Counted from the first letter of the stretch, positions 27,952 to 39,028 are shown. The stretch: DNA of 64,000 nucleotides from Clostridium sp. NkU-1 (GCA_001312405.1 BBDR01000011.1:96869-160868); one strand, 5' to 3'. The notes: generated from the letters alone by a model not told the origin. Numbers and translations: made by a program.

Positions 27952-29361
27952 ATGATCAGGAAAAGAAATCATGCGGGTACGATGGGAAAGAGCGTTCTCC
28001 TGGCAGTTCTATTTATGCTGGCAGGGACGACAGTTGCACTGGCAGATGACGCTTCAAAATTTGTTTCTGGGACCAGGATCAACGGCGTCCTTGTGGGAGG
28101 AATGACAGTTGAAGAAGCGAAGATACAGATAGAAGGCTTTTATGGCAGGGAATATCAGCTCTCCATTAAGGACAAGGCTGGCGTAACTGAGGTGATAAGC
28201 GGCCCTGAAATCAACTATCAGGTGGTCCTTACGGAAGGGCTTCAGACCATCCTGGAGGAACAGAATGCCACGGGACGGGTGGCAGGGCCTGCGTCGACAA
28301 TACCCATAACCAAAAGGGAGTGGTCAGCTATGATGAAGGAAGGTTAAAAGAAAAACTGAATTCCCTCCCCTGCATAAACGGAAAGGATATTACAGTTACG
28401 AGGAATGCCCGGATTTCCGACTGGCAGCAGGGAAGTCCCTTTGCCATCCTTCCGGAAGTACAGGGAAACAGCGTGAACTTAGAAAAGCTGGAAGCAGCGG
28501 TCAAGGCAGCGTTAAATGAAGAACTTCCTCAAATAAACATGGAGGAATCAGGCTGTTATGACACCGTAACCGTCACCTCAGAGGATGCCGGATTGATTGC
28601 CCAGCGGGATGCCCTCAACCGTGTAAGGGAAATGGAAATCACCTATGCCTTTGGGGACCAGTCAGAGGTCTTAAAAGGAGAGGAAATCTGTTCCTGGATA
28701 TCGGGAATGACAGGAGAGGTAATAAACCTAAGAGGAGATAAGACTTCGGCTTACATAAAGGCTCTGGCCGATAAGTATGATACAGCAGGAACGGAACGGG
28801 CATTTCGTGTCACAGATGGAAAAGCCCGCCTTCTTCCTGGTTCCTATGGCAGGAAGATTGATCAGGCAGGGGAAACCGCTGCCCTGACTGCTCTCATTCA
28901 GTCCGGGAAAAGCCAGAAAAGGGAACCCAAGTATATTCAGACAGTAGCTGAACGGAGCAATGCCTGGGGCGGGACCTATGTGGAGATAGATATGGCGGCC
29001 CAGCATGTTTACATGTTTAAAAAAAGGTAGTCTGGTATGGGATTCTCCGTGCGTGACAGGAAATGTTTCCAAAAAGTACACAACTCCGGAGGGAATTTTC
29101 AACCTTTACTATAAAGAGACAGACCGGGTCCTGCGGGGAGAGAGAAAAGCAGATGGCACCTACGAATATGAAAGCCATGTGAATTACTGGATGCCGTTTA
29201 ACGGAGGGATCGGCCTTCATGACGCAAACTGGAGAGCCAGGTTCGGCGGAGATATCTATCAGACAAAGGGAAGCCATGGTTGTATCAATCTTCCGCCGGA
29301 TAAGGCAAAGGCTTTATATGGTCTTGTTTATTCCGGGATCCCCGTAATCTGTCACAATTAA
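27952..29361 (+). CDS. L,D-transpeptidase with YkuD and peptidoglycan-binding-like domain (copy 1)
   Basis: Secreted or membrane-anchored cell-wall cross-linking enzyme. The N-terminus has a hydrophobic helix (KSVLLAVLFMLAGTTVALA) as signal or anchor. The middle 250 residues hold the YoaR/PG_binding_4-like repeats. The C-terminal YkuD domain contains GLHDANW and the catalytic SHGCINLP with the active Cys. One G is missing at about 28317 and one extra A lies in A7 29019-29025. Corrected length is 469 aa. It is monocistronic with a terminator after it. A closely related gene is at 39794. Confidence 0.9.
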
Positions 29362-29422
29362 GTTAAGTTCATGGAATAAAGGCTATGGCACCTTTTCGTT
29401 GGGGATAATAAAAAAGAAGAAG

Positions 29423-29472
29423 GCAGCTGCAAAATAAGTAAGTAATCACTTATTTTTGCAGCTGCTTTTTTT
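29423..29472. terminator. Bidirectional terminator between converging genes
   Basis: A long stem GCAGCTGCAAAATAAGT (29423-29439) pairs with 29448-29465. It is flanked by T on the right and A on the left, so it can serve both the L,D-transpeptidase and the minus-strand LemA gene. Confidence 0.85.
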
Positions 29473-29587
29473 GTAAGAGCTATTACAGTTCTGGCAGAGT
29501 TTATCAGGAAATTCAGGGTATCAGCATGAAACGTTCAATAAACTATGGAATTTGTCATATTCCCGCTCTGCTTACCATGTTCCTGAA

Positions 29588-30160
29588 TTAAAATACTATT
29601 TCAATATCTTCTTCAGGTTCAGAATAGTAGTCAAAATCTGTTAATTTCATAAATTTGCACATTATATTTAATGGAAAACTATGTATAGAGGAATTATAAT
29701 CTGCAACCATGTCATTGTATAATATCTTTGCTTCCGAGATGGAATTTTCGTTATTACTGATTTCATCAAGTAATTGCTGGATACCGGTATTGGCTTTTAA
29801 ATTCGGATAATTTTCAATTAAGCCCTGGAAATCTTTTGAACCCCTGATTATTCCAAAATGATTTGATGCATTTAATTCAAATGTTCCGGAACGGTTTTTG
29901 GCAACATTCTGATAAGTGTCACTTTCATATTGCATATATCTGTTCATGACATCATTTGCCTGCTTAATAAGTTTTTTTTACCCTTTTTATTTGCAATTTC
30001 AACACGGTTCAAAGATACCTTAACAAGCCTGTATTTACCCTCACCTTTTAAGTATCTGGTCTTTTGTAGCAGCTATATCGTTGCCCTTAACCTCCCTGCC
30101 GTTTTATCACTTTTACAGTCATTGGCTTTTAATAAAAAAAGCCGTTTGTAAAGAATGAAA
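29588..30160 (-). pseudogene. LemA-family protein, disrupted
   Basis: The C-terminal 119 residues form an open frame with the LemA-like stretch ENYPNLKANTGIQQLLDEI, then NSISEAKILYNDMVADYN, and a final FP-containing helix. Upstream on the same strand the reading continues in other frames (LKGEGKYRLVKVSLNRVEIANKK) back to a hydrophobic segment ITLIVIFFILYK, which would be the membrane anchor. At least three frame changes are needed, one at A8 about 29975-29982. The number of breaks is high for this length. It may be a real pseudogene or several assembly errors. The start is not resolved. Confidence 0.6.
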
Positions 30161-30214
30161 AAAATTACTATAAGAGTAATAAATATTAAAATATGGGATG
30201 GTATCCGTATGCAA

Positions 30215-30230
30215 GTGAAACTATTTACAC
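30215..30230 (+). promoter_or_regulatory. Operator-like dyad before the second GH4 gene
   Basis: GTGAAACTATTTACAC is an imperfect palindrome, of a kind often bound by RpiR/GntR-type sugar regulators. It lies 66 bp before the GH4 start. The match to the nearby RpiR genes is a guess. Confidence 0.3.
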
Positions 30231-30295
30231 ATCAAATAAAATGAAGTATCATAAGGCCATCAGATGAAGATAAGCAACGGAAAAGGAGAAAAACA

Positions 30296-31619
30296 ATGAG
30301 AACATTTAATGTATGCATCGTTGGAGGAGGAAGTACTTTTACACTTGGATTCTTAAAGTCATTTGTCAGACTCAAAGAGGAATTTCCCTTAAAGAAGCTG
30401 GTGCTGTTTGACATTGACAACGACCGCCAGGAACCCATTGGAAAGTATGGTGAGATTCTATTTAAGGAAAGATTCCCGGAGCTGGAATTCTCTTACACTA
30501 CCGATATCAGGGAAGCTTATGAGGGAATGGATTTCATATTTATGCAGATGCGTTCAGGAGGACTTCCCATGCGTGCAAAGGATGAGCACATTCCGTTAAG
30601 CATGGGAATCATCGGACAGGAAACCTGCGGGGCAGGAGGAATGGCCTATGGCTTAAGATCCTGTGTGGATATGATAAAGGCCGTACACGATATCCGTACC
30701 TTTGCGCCTGATGCATGGATATTAAACTATTCCAATCCCGCTGCAATCGTTGCGGAAGCGCTTCGCAGAGAATTTCCGGATGACAGGAGAATCTTAAATA
30801 TCTGCGACCAGCCGGAGAATGTGGTACGCTCCTGCAGCAGGCTTTTAAAATGCAGCTGGGAGGATTTAGACCCGGTTTACTTTGGACTGAACCATTATGG
30901 CTGGTTTACCCATATGTATGACGTCCATACAGGAGAAGACCTGCTTCCAAAGATCAGGGAAATGGTTGCCCAGAACGGCTTCCTTCCCCAGGATGCGGAA
31001 CAGAGAGATAAGTCCTGGCTGGATACCTATGGAATGGTACAGACAATCATGGAAGATTTCCCGGATTTTCTGCCTAACACCTATGACCAGTATTACTTAT
31101 ATCCCGAATACAAGGCCAGCCATCTGGATGCTGGTTTTACCCGTGCGGATGAGGTTATGGCGGGGAGAGAAAAGCGGGTCTTTCACGAGTGTGCCAGGTG
31201 ATCAAAGAAGGAAAGCTGGGAGACAAGTTTGATGAGATCTCCGATGCCCATGCTGAAATGATGATTAAGGTTGCGGAATCCATTGCCTTTAATAAAAATG
31301 ACAGGCATATCTTAATTGTTGAAAATAACGGTGCAATAGCCAATATGCAGGACGATGCCATGGTAGAGGTTGTATGCGAACTTGGAGCAAATGGTCCCCG
31401 CCCCATGAGGGTAGGAAACATACCCCAGTTCTATCTGGACTTCTGGTTAATCAGGTATCCTGTGAAAAGCTGATTGTAGATGCTTATTTTGAGAATTCCT
31501 ATCAGAAAGCTCTGGAAGCATTTACCTTAAACAGGCTGATAGGCGACGCAAAGAAAGCTAGAAAGGTACTGGATGCCTTGATTGAGGCTAATAAAGGTAT
31601 GTGGCCGGAGTTAAAATAG
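30296..31619 (+). CDS. GH4-family phospho-glycosidase (second copy)
   Basis: Cytoplasmic NAD- and Mn-dependent GH4 enzyme that cleaves a phosphorylated disaccharide. GGGSTFTLGFLKS is the NAD loop, GQETCGAGG and NICDQPENV carry conserved parts including the metal-binding Cys, and FGLNHYGWF has the metal-binding His. AAAGGAG precedes ATG 30296. Two single-base losses: about 31192 (CACGAG/TGTGCC) and about 31433 (TTCTAT/CTGG). Corrected length is 441 aa. The PTS permease follows at 31734. It is a diverged paralog of the gene at 2662, so it probably takes a different alpha- or beta-glucoside. Confidence 0.88.
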
Positions 31620-31733
31620 GGGAAAGCAAAAACTTGGTGGGAGTGAAATGAAATGTGCTCCTATGGAGAAACATAAGAAAACAGGATGTAACGTTGCAGA
31701 GCAGGGATGCCTGTGACGGGAGAGGATATTATC

Positions 31734-33255
31734 ATGAAAAAAAACAGGGCAATGGATTTTTTCTCGGCTCTCGGACGTAGTTTGCTGATGCCGATTGCCG
31801 CTTTGGCCGCATGCGGTATCGTTTTGGGGTTGACCTCCGCGCTTATGAAAGCGCAGGTACAGGCGGCTGTTCCATTTTTACAACAGGGGCTTATCTATTT
31901 CATTATATCTACTTTAAATAAAATATCAGGTGTTGTATTTACATTGATTCCGGTTCTGTTCTCCATTTCCATTTCTTTTGGCATGGCAAGAGAGGAAAAG
32001 GAAATAGCAGCATTTGCTGGCTTTATCGGGTATTATACGTTTCTGGTGGCATCGGCATGTATGATCAATTCCGGCTTTATGAATTTCGGTGCTTTAAAGA
32101 TATCCACGATTCTGGGTGTAGAGACCCTGGATATGGGGCAGTCGCAGGTATTGTTGCAGGTATCATAACCGCCTCACTCCATAACCGGTATCATAAAATT
32201 ACATTTCCGGTGGCAATCTCCTTTTACGGAGGAAAACGTTTTGTTGCCATTGTCGTTATCATGGCTATGGCTGTTGTCGGTCTTGCCGCACCGATCCTTT
32301 GGTCACCCGTATCCATGGTCATTGACGGGCTGGGAGCCTGATATCTGCCACAGGACTGGTGGGAGTATTTGGCTATGGATTCCTGGAGCGGCTGCTGATT
32401 CCTACCGGACTGCACCATGTTTTAAACGGCATTTTCCGTACCACCTCCATTGGAGGAACCTATGAAGGAGTGGAAGGATGCCTGAATATCTTCCTTCAAT
32501 TTGTCGATAAGGTAGACATCTCAGAGCTGAAGCCGTTTACTGTATTTTTAGGACAGGGTAAAATGCCGATGATGATGTTTGGTCTTCCGGCAGCAGCTCT
32601 GGCTATATACAGGACCTCTCCTCCGGAGAAAAAGAACAAGGTAAAGGCTCTCATGATTGCAGGCGTTGCAGCCAGCATTGTGTCCGGCATTACGGAACCA
32701 TTGGAATTCTCATTTATGTTTATAGCTCCGCCGCTGTTTTTGTTCCACGCGGTAATGGGCGGTCTGTCCTTTTTGCTGATGGCTGCATTTAAGGTCATTA
32801 TCGGCAATACAGGCGGCGGCTTAATCGATTTCCTGATCTGGGGCGTATTCCAGCCGGGGTCCCGCTGGTACTGGGTAATCATTACAGGGCCGTTCTTCTC
32901 TGTCATTTACTATTATGTATTTAAAAGCTATCTGACAAGAAAACAGCTTTCCATCGATGTATCTGACGAAGAGCAGGAGGCTGACAGCAGGGGGAGTACC
33001 ATGGAGGAGAAACAGAAAGTCCTTGCATCGAAGATCATAGAAGGACTTGGAGGATTTCATAATATCACGGCAGTGAATAACTGCCTGACCAGACTCCGGG
33101 TGGATATAAAGGATATGGCAATGGTGAGTGACGAACTTTTAAAGAAAACAGGTTCCATGGGAATTGTCCGAACCAGTGATACACATATCCAGGTGATTTA
33201 TGGGCCGAAAGTTGAAGGAATTGCATCAAATGTGAGGGAAGTATTAAAATATTAA
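31734..33255 (+). CDS. PTS glucoside transporter, EIICB (second copy)
   Basis: Membrane EIIC-EIIB protein pairing with the upstream GH4 enzyme. EIIC has IPTGLHHVLNGIF and GITEPLEFSFMF, and a C-terminal EIIB has NCLTRLRVDI with the phospho-Cys. ATG 31734 is used; GGGAGAGG lies 8 bp before it. Two single-base losses: G at about 32136 (ATGGGG/CAGTC) and C at about 32338 (GGAGCC/TGATA). Corrected length is 507 aa. No EIIA is fused. A shared terminator follows, and tandem RpiR regulators converge from the other side. Confidence 0.9.
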
Positions 33256-33268
33256 AGAAACAAAGCGA

Positions 33269-33314
33269 AAGCTGCCCGGCCATGGGAAACATGGAACCGG
33301 GCAGCTCTTTTATT
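33269..33314. terminator. Terminator between PTS and RpiR genes
   Basis: A perfect 10-bp stem AGCTGCCCGG (33270-33279) pairs with 33297-33306, followed by CTTTTATTTT. It ends the GH4-PTS operon; the minus side is less T-rich. Confidence 0.85.
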
Positions 33315-33318
33315 TTCA

Positions 33319-34103
33319 TTAGGGCATTGAACCAAAGGTGTCACCGTCTGCCTGGGAATTCTGTTTGATCCTGGCGGCCAGTTCAATGAGAATCTGGACA
33401 ATGGTGAAGATTCCCAGTCTGGGATTGATATCTACATGGCGGTATTCCTCATTCCGGTCATTGGTGCAGAGTGCAATGGTGCTGTAGGGAATCAGAGGGC
33501 TGTCCTTCTCACAGGTGAGCAGAATCGTGATGGTGCCGCGGGCTTGGCTTTCCGGAATGCAGACAGATACCGCCTGGCATCTCCATGGGCCGTGATGATG
33601 AAAAGAACGGCATCGCTGCTGATTTCATGCACAAGACCATTTAACAGGCGCTGCCACTCAACCAGAATACAGGGATAGTCCAGTGTATTTAAGACGGTCT
33701 GGAGATATTTGGCGGCCAGGGAGCTTAAATTGGAGCCATAAATATAGATGGGACGGTCGCTGGTTAAAAGCCCGGCGATCTCTTCCAGCTTCTCTTCATC
33801 AATCTGTTCCAGATTATCCTTAAACAGGGCGAGGGAATGATGGACCAGATCATCGGTAGGGAAGTTCTGGGGATGAAGCTGTTTTAATTCCTTGCGCACC
33901 TGGTATTTGAATTCGTTATAGCCCTTTAGTCCCAGCTTCTGGCAGAAACGGACGATGGTAGCATTGGAGGTGTACAGGCTGGCACTTAAGTCATTTAAAC
34001 TGGTATATACGGATGAGGGAAGATTGGTTTCAAAATACCGGAGGATTTCTTCCTCTGTATCAGTAAGGTGAAGCTGATGTGCTTTTTCAAATAAAGGAAT
34101 CAT
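33319..34103 (-). CDS. RpiR/MurR-family transcriptional regulator (downstream copy)
   Basis: Sugar-phosphate-responsive regulator. The N-terminal helix-turn-helix 6 domain includes TSLNDLSASLYTSNATIVRFCQKLGLKGYNEFK. A C-terminal SIS domain follows, with IYIYGSNLSSLAAKYLQ and LFIITAHGDARRYL. One base is missing at about 33540; the corrected frame runs to a stop at 33319 and gives 261 aa. Its start overlaps the end of the other RpiR gene by 17 bp, so both are co-translated. Likely control of the convergent GH4-PTS operon is inferred from position. Confidence 0.88.
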
Positions 34104-34909
34104 GGTTTTCCCCCTGTTTTCTCTGATCCTGGCCGGACAGCTTGTACTGAAGGTAACAGCGTATAATCACGTCGATCATATAAAACACCGGAAGCCTGGA
34201 GGTGAACTCCGCTCCCCGGTTCTCGCGCTGGTTGGTGAAGAAGCGGAAGTTGACAGTGGCTAAGCTGGCAACTTCATTGTTGGTATATGGGGTGATGGAT
34301 AGAATCGGAACGTTGTTCATCCTGGCGATTTTCCAAGACGGACGGTCGGACCGAAATCGCCGGTAGTGCTGATTAAGATCAGCAGGGATTCCGTGCGGAT
34401 ATTTTTTAAAATGTGTTCCCCCATTTTGCTGGATTCGATTTTGTATACATTCTGGCGTCCGATGGAAAAAAGAAGCTTCTCAAAATAGTCGCTAAGAATA
34501 GAAGTGATTCCTCCCGGGGCCCATAAGTAGATGGGACAGTTACTGTCAAAATACCGGAACGTAAGGCTGAGCTGATCCTCGGATATGAGATTGGAGGTCC
34601 CTTCCACGTTGGAACACAGGCTGTCAATCATGATCCGGGTACCAAAATCCTGGACTTTTGAAGCCGCTTTACCGGGATTTTCTTTTCTTCCCTCGGCACG
34701 GAGGCATATTTTAATTCTGCAAACCCGGAATACCCAAGCTTTTTGCAGAAACGCAGAATTGTGGCAGAAGAATAGGAGGTTCTGGCGGCCAGTGTCTGTA
34801 TGCTCATATCCAAAACCTCATCAATGTGTTCATAAACAAATTTCAGGACATTCAGTTCATTGTTGCTCAGGCTTTTTATAACGGCGTCATCCAGATGAAG
34901 TGTGACCAT
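34087..34909 (-). CDS. RpiR/MurR-family transcriptional regulator (upstream copy)
   Basis: First gene of the minus-strand regulator pair. The HTH part contains LAARTSYSSATILRFCKKLGYSGFAELK. The SIS part contains CPIYLWAPGGITSILSDYFEKL and LLILISTTGDFGPTVRLGK. The start ATG at 34909 follows AAGGAGG. Two single A losses break the frame at about 34670 (between HTH and SIS) and about 34330. Corrected length is 274 aa. It differs strongly from its partner, so the two may form a heteromer or sense two sugars. A minus-strand promoter lies at 34939-34966. Confidence 0.88.
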
Positions 34910-34938
34910 GGGAAACCTCCTTGTAAATCTCTCAGTCC

Positions 34939-34966
34939 ATTTTATCACGAATACTTAATAAGTCAA
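34939..34966 (-). promoter_or_regulatory. Promoter of the tandem RpiR genes
   Basis: Reading the minus strand: TTGACT (34966-34961), a 16-bp spacer and TAAAAT (34944-34939). Confidence 0.6.
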
Positions 34967-35040
34967 TGCAGGCGGCGGGAAATAGACGGACTCCTTCGTG
35001 AAAAGGGGGTTATTATCAGGTTATAGTTTGCTTCAACAGA

Positions 35041-35069
35041 TTGACAGGATGGCCTCTTTGTGCTACATT
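35041..35069 (+). promoter_or_regulatory. Promoter of the nucleoside phosphorylase-ECF operon
   Basis: TTGACA (35041-35046), a 17-bp spacer and TACATT (35064-35069), about 30 bp before the start codon. Confidence 0.65.
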
Positions 35070-35103
35070 CAGGACATAAAAAGGGTGAAAGGAGATGATG
35101 ATT

Positions 35104-35844
35104 GTGGCTGAGATCATGCCTCATATCAAGTTGTCGGAAGAACAGGCTGTTCCCTATGTGCTTTTGCCGGGAGATCCAAAACGCCTGGACCGGATTGCAG
35201 CCTGTCTGACGGATACGGAGGAACTGGCCTATAACAGGGAATTCCGAAGTCTTAAGGGGAAATACAGGGGAGTGCCCGTTATGGCGGTGTCTACAGGAAT
35301 CGGTGGTGCGTCTGCAGCGATTGCAGTGGAGGAACTGGCAAGGATCGGGGTTAAGGCCATGATCCGGATCGGAAGCTGTGGAGCGCTTCAAAAGGGGATC
35401 TGCCTTGGGGATTTGATTCTGGTAAATGGAGCTGTCCGGGATGATGGAGCCTCGTCCTCTTATGCAGACTCCATCTATCCGGCGATACCGGATACAAAGC
35501 TTTTGCTGGCCTGCATGGAAAAGGCCGGGGAATTGGGAGCAAGATCTCACGTGGGAATAGTCAGAAGCCATGACAGCTTTTACATTGATGAGGAAAAAGA
35601 GGTCTGTGCTTACTGGGCAGGAAAAGGCGTAATGGGCTCTGATATGGAAACCGCGGCATTATTTGTGGTGGGCGGACTGCGGGGAGTGAAAACCGCCTCC
35701 ATTTTAAACGTGGTAGTGGAGAGTGAGGAGTCCATAGAAGACAACATCAACAGCTACACCGGCGGAGAGTCCGCCATGATGAGGGGAGAGCATTTGGAGA
35801 TCCTTACGGCGTTAGAGGCATTTGTCCATATGGATCAGGGTTGA
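35104..35844 (+). CDS. Nucleoside phosphorylase (uridine phosphorylase type)
   Basis: Cytoplasmic PNP/UDP-family enzyme that splits a nucleoside with phosphate into base and ribose-1-phosphate. VLLPGDPKRLDRIA is the phosphate-binding start, STGIGGASAAIAVEEL and IRIGSCGALQ follow, and GSDMETAALFVVGGLRG is the nucleoside-binding Met-Glu motif. Frame intact. GGAG at 35090-35093 is too near ATG 35095; GTG 35104 (246 aa) or ATG 35098 suits better. The ECF transporter genes follow 27 bp later. This argues that the system takes up and breaks down a nucleoside; which one is open. Confidence 0.9.
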   Translation: MAEIMPHIKLSEEQAVPYVLLPGDPKRLDRIAACLTDTEELAYNREFRSLKGKYRGVPVMAVSTGIGGASAAIAVEELARIGVKAMIRIGSCGALQKGICLGDLILVNGAVRDDGASSSYADSIYPAIPDTKLLLACMEKAGELGARSHVGIVRSHDSFYIDEEKEVCAYWAGKGVMGSDMETAALFVVGGLRGVKTASILNVVVESEESIEDNINSYTGGESAMMRGEHLEILTALEAFVHMDQG

Positions 35845-35871
35845 AGGAAAACATGAATGGAGGAATATGAG

Positions 35872-36472
35872 ATGAAAAATTTATTTAAAACCAAATTGAA
35901 TGCGGCCTGCTTTGTGCTGATTCCGGCCTGTATTGGAATCAATTATTTAGGAAAGCTTTTTGCGTCTGTTTTAAAGCTTCCACTTTGGCTGGATTCGACC
36001 GGTACCTGCATCGGCGGTATTCTTGGGGGACCCGTGATCGGGGGAATCTGCGGTGCGGCAAACAACTTGATTTACGGCTTTACCACCGGTGATTCCATTA
36101 CCCTGGTATATGCCTTAACCAGCCTGGGAATCGGTGTGGCGGTAGGAATCATGGCAAGGCTTGGCCGTATGGAAAAGCTTTCCGGAGCCATTTTAACCGC
36201 CTGTGTGGCAGCCTTACGGCTGTTGTAATCTCCACTCCCTTAAATATCATTTTCTGGGGCGGAACCACAGGCAATATCTGGGGAGACGCTGTTTTTGCCT
36301 GGTCACAGGCATCAGGGCTTCCCGTTGCCTTTGGCTCCTTCCTTGATGAGGTCATCGTGGATGTGCCGGATAAACTCATCACCCTTTGATCGTGTACGCC
36401 ATCATCAAGGGTCTTCCAAAGAAACTGACTTCCCTTTACGAACTTGATGATGAAGTGGCAAGTCTGGATTAA
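35872..36472 (+). CDS. ECF transporter substrate-binding (S) component
   Basis: Small membrane protein of about six helices that would bind the vitamin or nucleoside-like cargo. FVLIPACIGINYLGKLFAS opens the first helix; LDSTGTCIGGILGGPVIGGICGAANNLIYGF and ITLVYALTSLGIGVAVGIMAR are the most conserved-looking parts. TGGAGG precedes ATG 35872. Two single-base losses at about 36216 (GCCTTA/CGGC) and about 36387 (ACCCTT/TGATC) break the frame. Corrected length is 200 aa. Its position between the phosphorylase and ecfT identifies it as the S unit more than any one motif does. Confidence 0.78.
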
Positions 36473-36492
36473 AGCAGGAAAGGCAGAATCAT

Positions 36493-37265
36493 ATGAAAAG
36501 TATCAGTCTTTACGTGGATAAAGATACCTGCTTAACCAGGCTGCATCCATTTGCCAAGATGTTTTATATTCTGGCAGCAGTCAGCGCACCCCTGATCGGG
36601 GGTGCGCTGTGGATATACGGCCTGTTTCTGGCCATCAGCCTATGTCTTTTGATCAGCGGGAAAATTATAAGGAAGGTTTTCCCCCTGATTGCTTTTTCTT
36701 TTACCATCATAATCACCATTTTTTTGATCCACGGCCTTTTTAATCAGGAAAATGAGAAGGTTCTGTTTCATTTAGGGCCTCTTGTCTTTTATCAGGAAGG
36801 ACTTCTCTATGCCGCCAGGATCGGGCTTAATATCTTAAACATGCTTTTGGCCTTTGCCACCTTTGTACTGACCACCAAGCCTGCAGATCTGGTTGACGAT
36901 CTGGAGCAGGCAGGCTTTTCTCCCAGGTTCGGGTATATGATCAGTTCTGTTTTTCAGATCATTCCCAGATGATGGGAACCATGAATACCATCATGGATGC
37001 CCAGAGAAGCCGGGGCATGGAAACAGAAGGCAGCCTCCTTGTAAGAGCCAGGGCATTTATCCCGCTGATCTCTCCTGTGGTCAGCAGCTCCCTGATCAAC
37101 ACAAGGGAAAGGGCCATTGCCCTGGAAGTGCGGGGATTTGATTCAAAAAGTAAAAAGACATTTTTAAGGGAACGAAAGCTTACGGGCAGGGACAAGGCAT
37201 TCATGGCATTGATGGCTCTGCTCATTGGGTTATCTGTTGTATGGAGGGTGCTTACATGGCTTTGA
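36493..37265 (+). CDS. ecfT: ECF transporter transmembrane component EcfT
   Basis: Coupling membrane subunit of the ECF module. Helices run from about residue 25, and the two cytoplasmic coupling motifs are AQRSRGME and ALEVRGFD (the A-R-G motifs). One C is missing at about 36970 (ATTCCC/AGATG). Corrected length is 257 aa. It starts 20 bp after the S component, and its end overlaps the ATPase start by 10 bp. This is a group-I-like dedicated arrangement with S, T and fused A subunits in one operon. Confidence 0.88.
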
Positions 37266-38949
37266 TTGAAGTTAATAATTTAAAATACCGGTATCCCCAT
37301 ACAGAAAGCCTGGCTCTTGACGGGATTGATTTTCAGGTGGAAAAGGGGCAGTTTATCGGAATCGCCGGTGAGAACAAGGCAGGAAAGAGCACGTTGTGCC
37401 AGGCCTTTGCCGGTCTGGTTCCCACCATGTTCCGCGGGGCTTATGGCGGCAAGCTCCTCATTGACGGAGTGGAAGCGGCAAAAACGCCTATTGCCGAGCT
37501 GTGCCAGAAGGTTGGTCTGGTGTTCCAGAATCCTTTTAACCAGCTTTCCGGAGCAAAGGATACGGTCTTTGAGGAAATAGCCTTTGGGCTTCAGAATCTG
37601 GGGATTCCCAGGGAAGAGATTTTTAAGAGGGTGGAAGAGAATTTAAAGCTTCTGGATATTGAGGAATACAGGGACAGGAATCCCTTTGATCTATCCGGAG
37701 GACAGACCCAGCGGGTGGCCATTGCCAGCATCCTTGCCATGGAGCCTAAAGTCATTGTGCTTGATGAGCCTACCTCCCAATTAGATCCTCAGGGAAGCGA
37801 AGAGGTATTCCGGGTGGTTGACAAGCTGGCCAAAACAGGCATAACCATTATCATGGTGGAGCAGAAGATGGAAAAGCTGGCCTTCTACTGTGATAAGATC
37901 CTCCTTCTCCATAAAGGAAAGCAGATCGCCTATGATACGCCGGAACGGATTTTTTCCAGGGATGATCTGGAGGAACTGGGCGTTAAGACTCCGGTTTATA
38001 CCCAGGTGTGCAAAGCCCTTGGGGTGTGCAGGAAAGAGGGAGAGGACAGGCTTTATCCGGTCACATTGGCGCAGATGGAGCGTTTAAGGGAACAGTTTCC
38101 TCCAAAGCTTTTTGGCAGGTCTTTTGTAAAAGGCCAGGAGGAGAAGCATGGTCAGGAAGTGTTCCGGATTCAGGATCTTGTGTTTCATTATCAGCCTGAC
38201 ACTCCGGTGATCGAACACCTGGATCTCTGCCTTGATGAAAGGCCTACCGCCATCATCGGCCAGAACGGTGCGGGAAAGACCACTCTGGTCAAGCTGTTAA
38301 AAGGACTTTTAAAGCCGGATTCAGGTAGTATTTTCTTTGAAGGCGAGGATATTTCCATAAGAACCGTGGCACAGCTTGCCGGAAAGGTTGGATATGTGTT
38401 CCAGAATCCGGATGACCAGATATTCAAAAACCGGGTAATGGAAGAGGTCATGGTGGGCCCCTTAAACTTGGGGAAGAGCCGGGAAGAAGCAAAAAAAAGC
38501 TGGCAGCAGAGGCCCTTGAGATGGTAGGGCTTATGGAGGCAGCAGAGGAAAATCCCTATGATCTGGATTTATCGGAACGGAAAATGGTAGCCATTGCATC
38601 GGTGGTGGCCATGGATCCCAAGGTGCTTATTTTGGATGAACCGACCATTGCCCAGGATGCAAACGGCCGGGCAATGCTTGGAAGGATTGTCCGTACCTTA
38701 AGCGAAAAGGGAAAATTTGTACTGGCGATCCTTCATGACATGGACTTTGTTGCGGAGTACTTTGAACGGGTCATTATTATGGCCCATGGAAAGGTGCTTT
38801 CAGACGGACCTGGAGAAAAGGTTTTTTATGAGAAAGAAAGCCTTGTAAAGGCCCGGCTGGAGCAGCCCCATATGGCCAGGCTATGTGAATTCCTGGGCTA
38901 TGAGGGTGCATTTATGACGGCAGAAGATATGAAAGCTGCAGGCAGGTAG
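37256..38949 (+). CDS. ECF transporter ATPase, fused EcfA-EcfA'
   Basis: Two ABC ATPase domains in one chain of about 564 residues. Domain 1: Walker A GENKAGKSTLCQ, signature LSGGQTQRVAIA, Walker B VIVLDEPTSQLDP. Domain 2: Walker A GQNGAGKTTLVK, Q-loop VFQNPDDQIF, Walker B VLILDEPTIAQDA, H-loop LHDMD. The signature of domain 2 reads LDLSERKMVAIAS, degenerate where LSGGQ is expected. One A seems lost in A8 38491-38498. TGGAGGG precedes ATG 37256. It powers the S-T pair upstream. Confidence 0.9.
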
Positions 38950-38984
38950 CCTACAGGCTTTTTCGTTAATATGTTAAGGCAAGA

Positions 38985-39028
38985 AACGCCTGGCTCAGAG
39001 GAATTCCTTTGAAGCCAGGTGTTTTTTA
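38985..39028. terminator. Terminator after the ECF operon
   Basis: Stem of about 9 bp (ACGCCTGGCT 38986-38995 with AGCCAGGTGT around 39013-39022), then six T. Confidence 0.85.
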
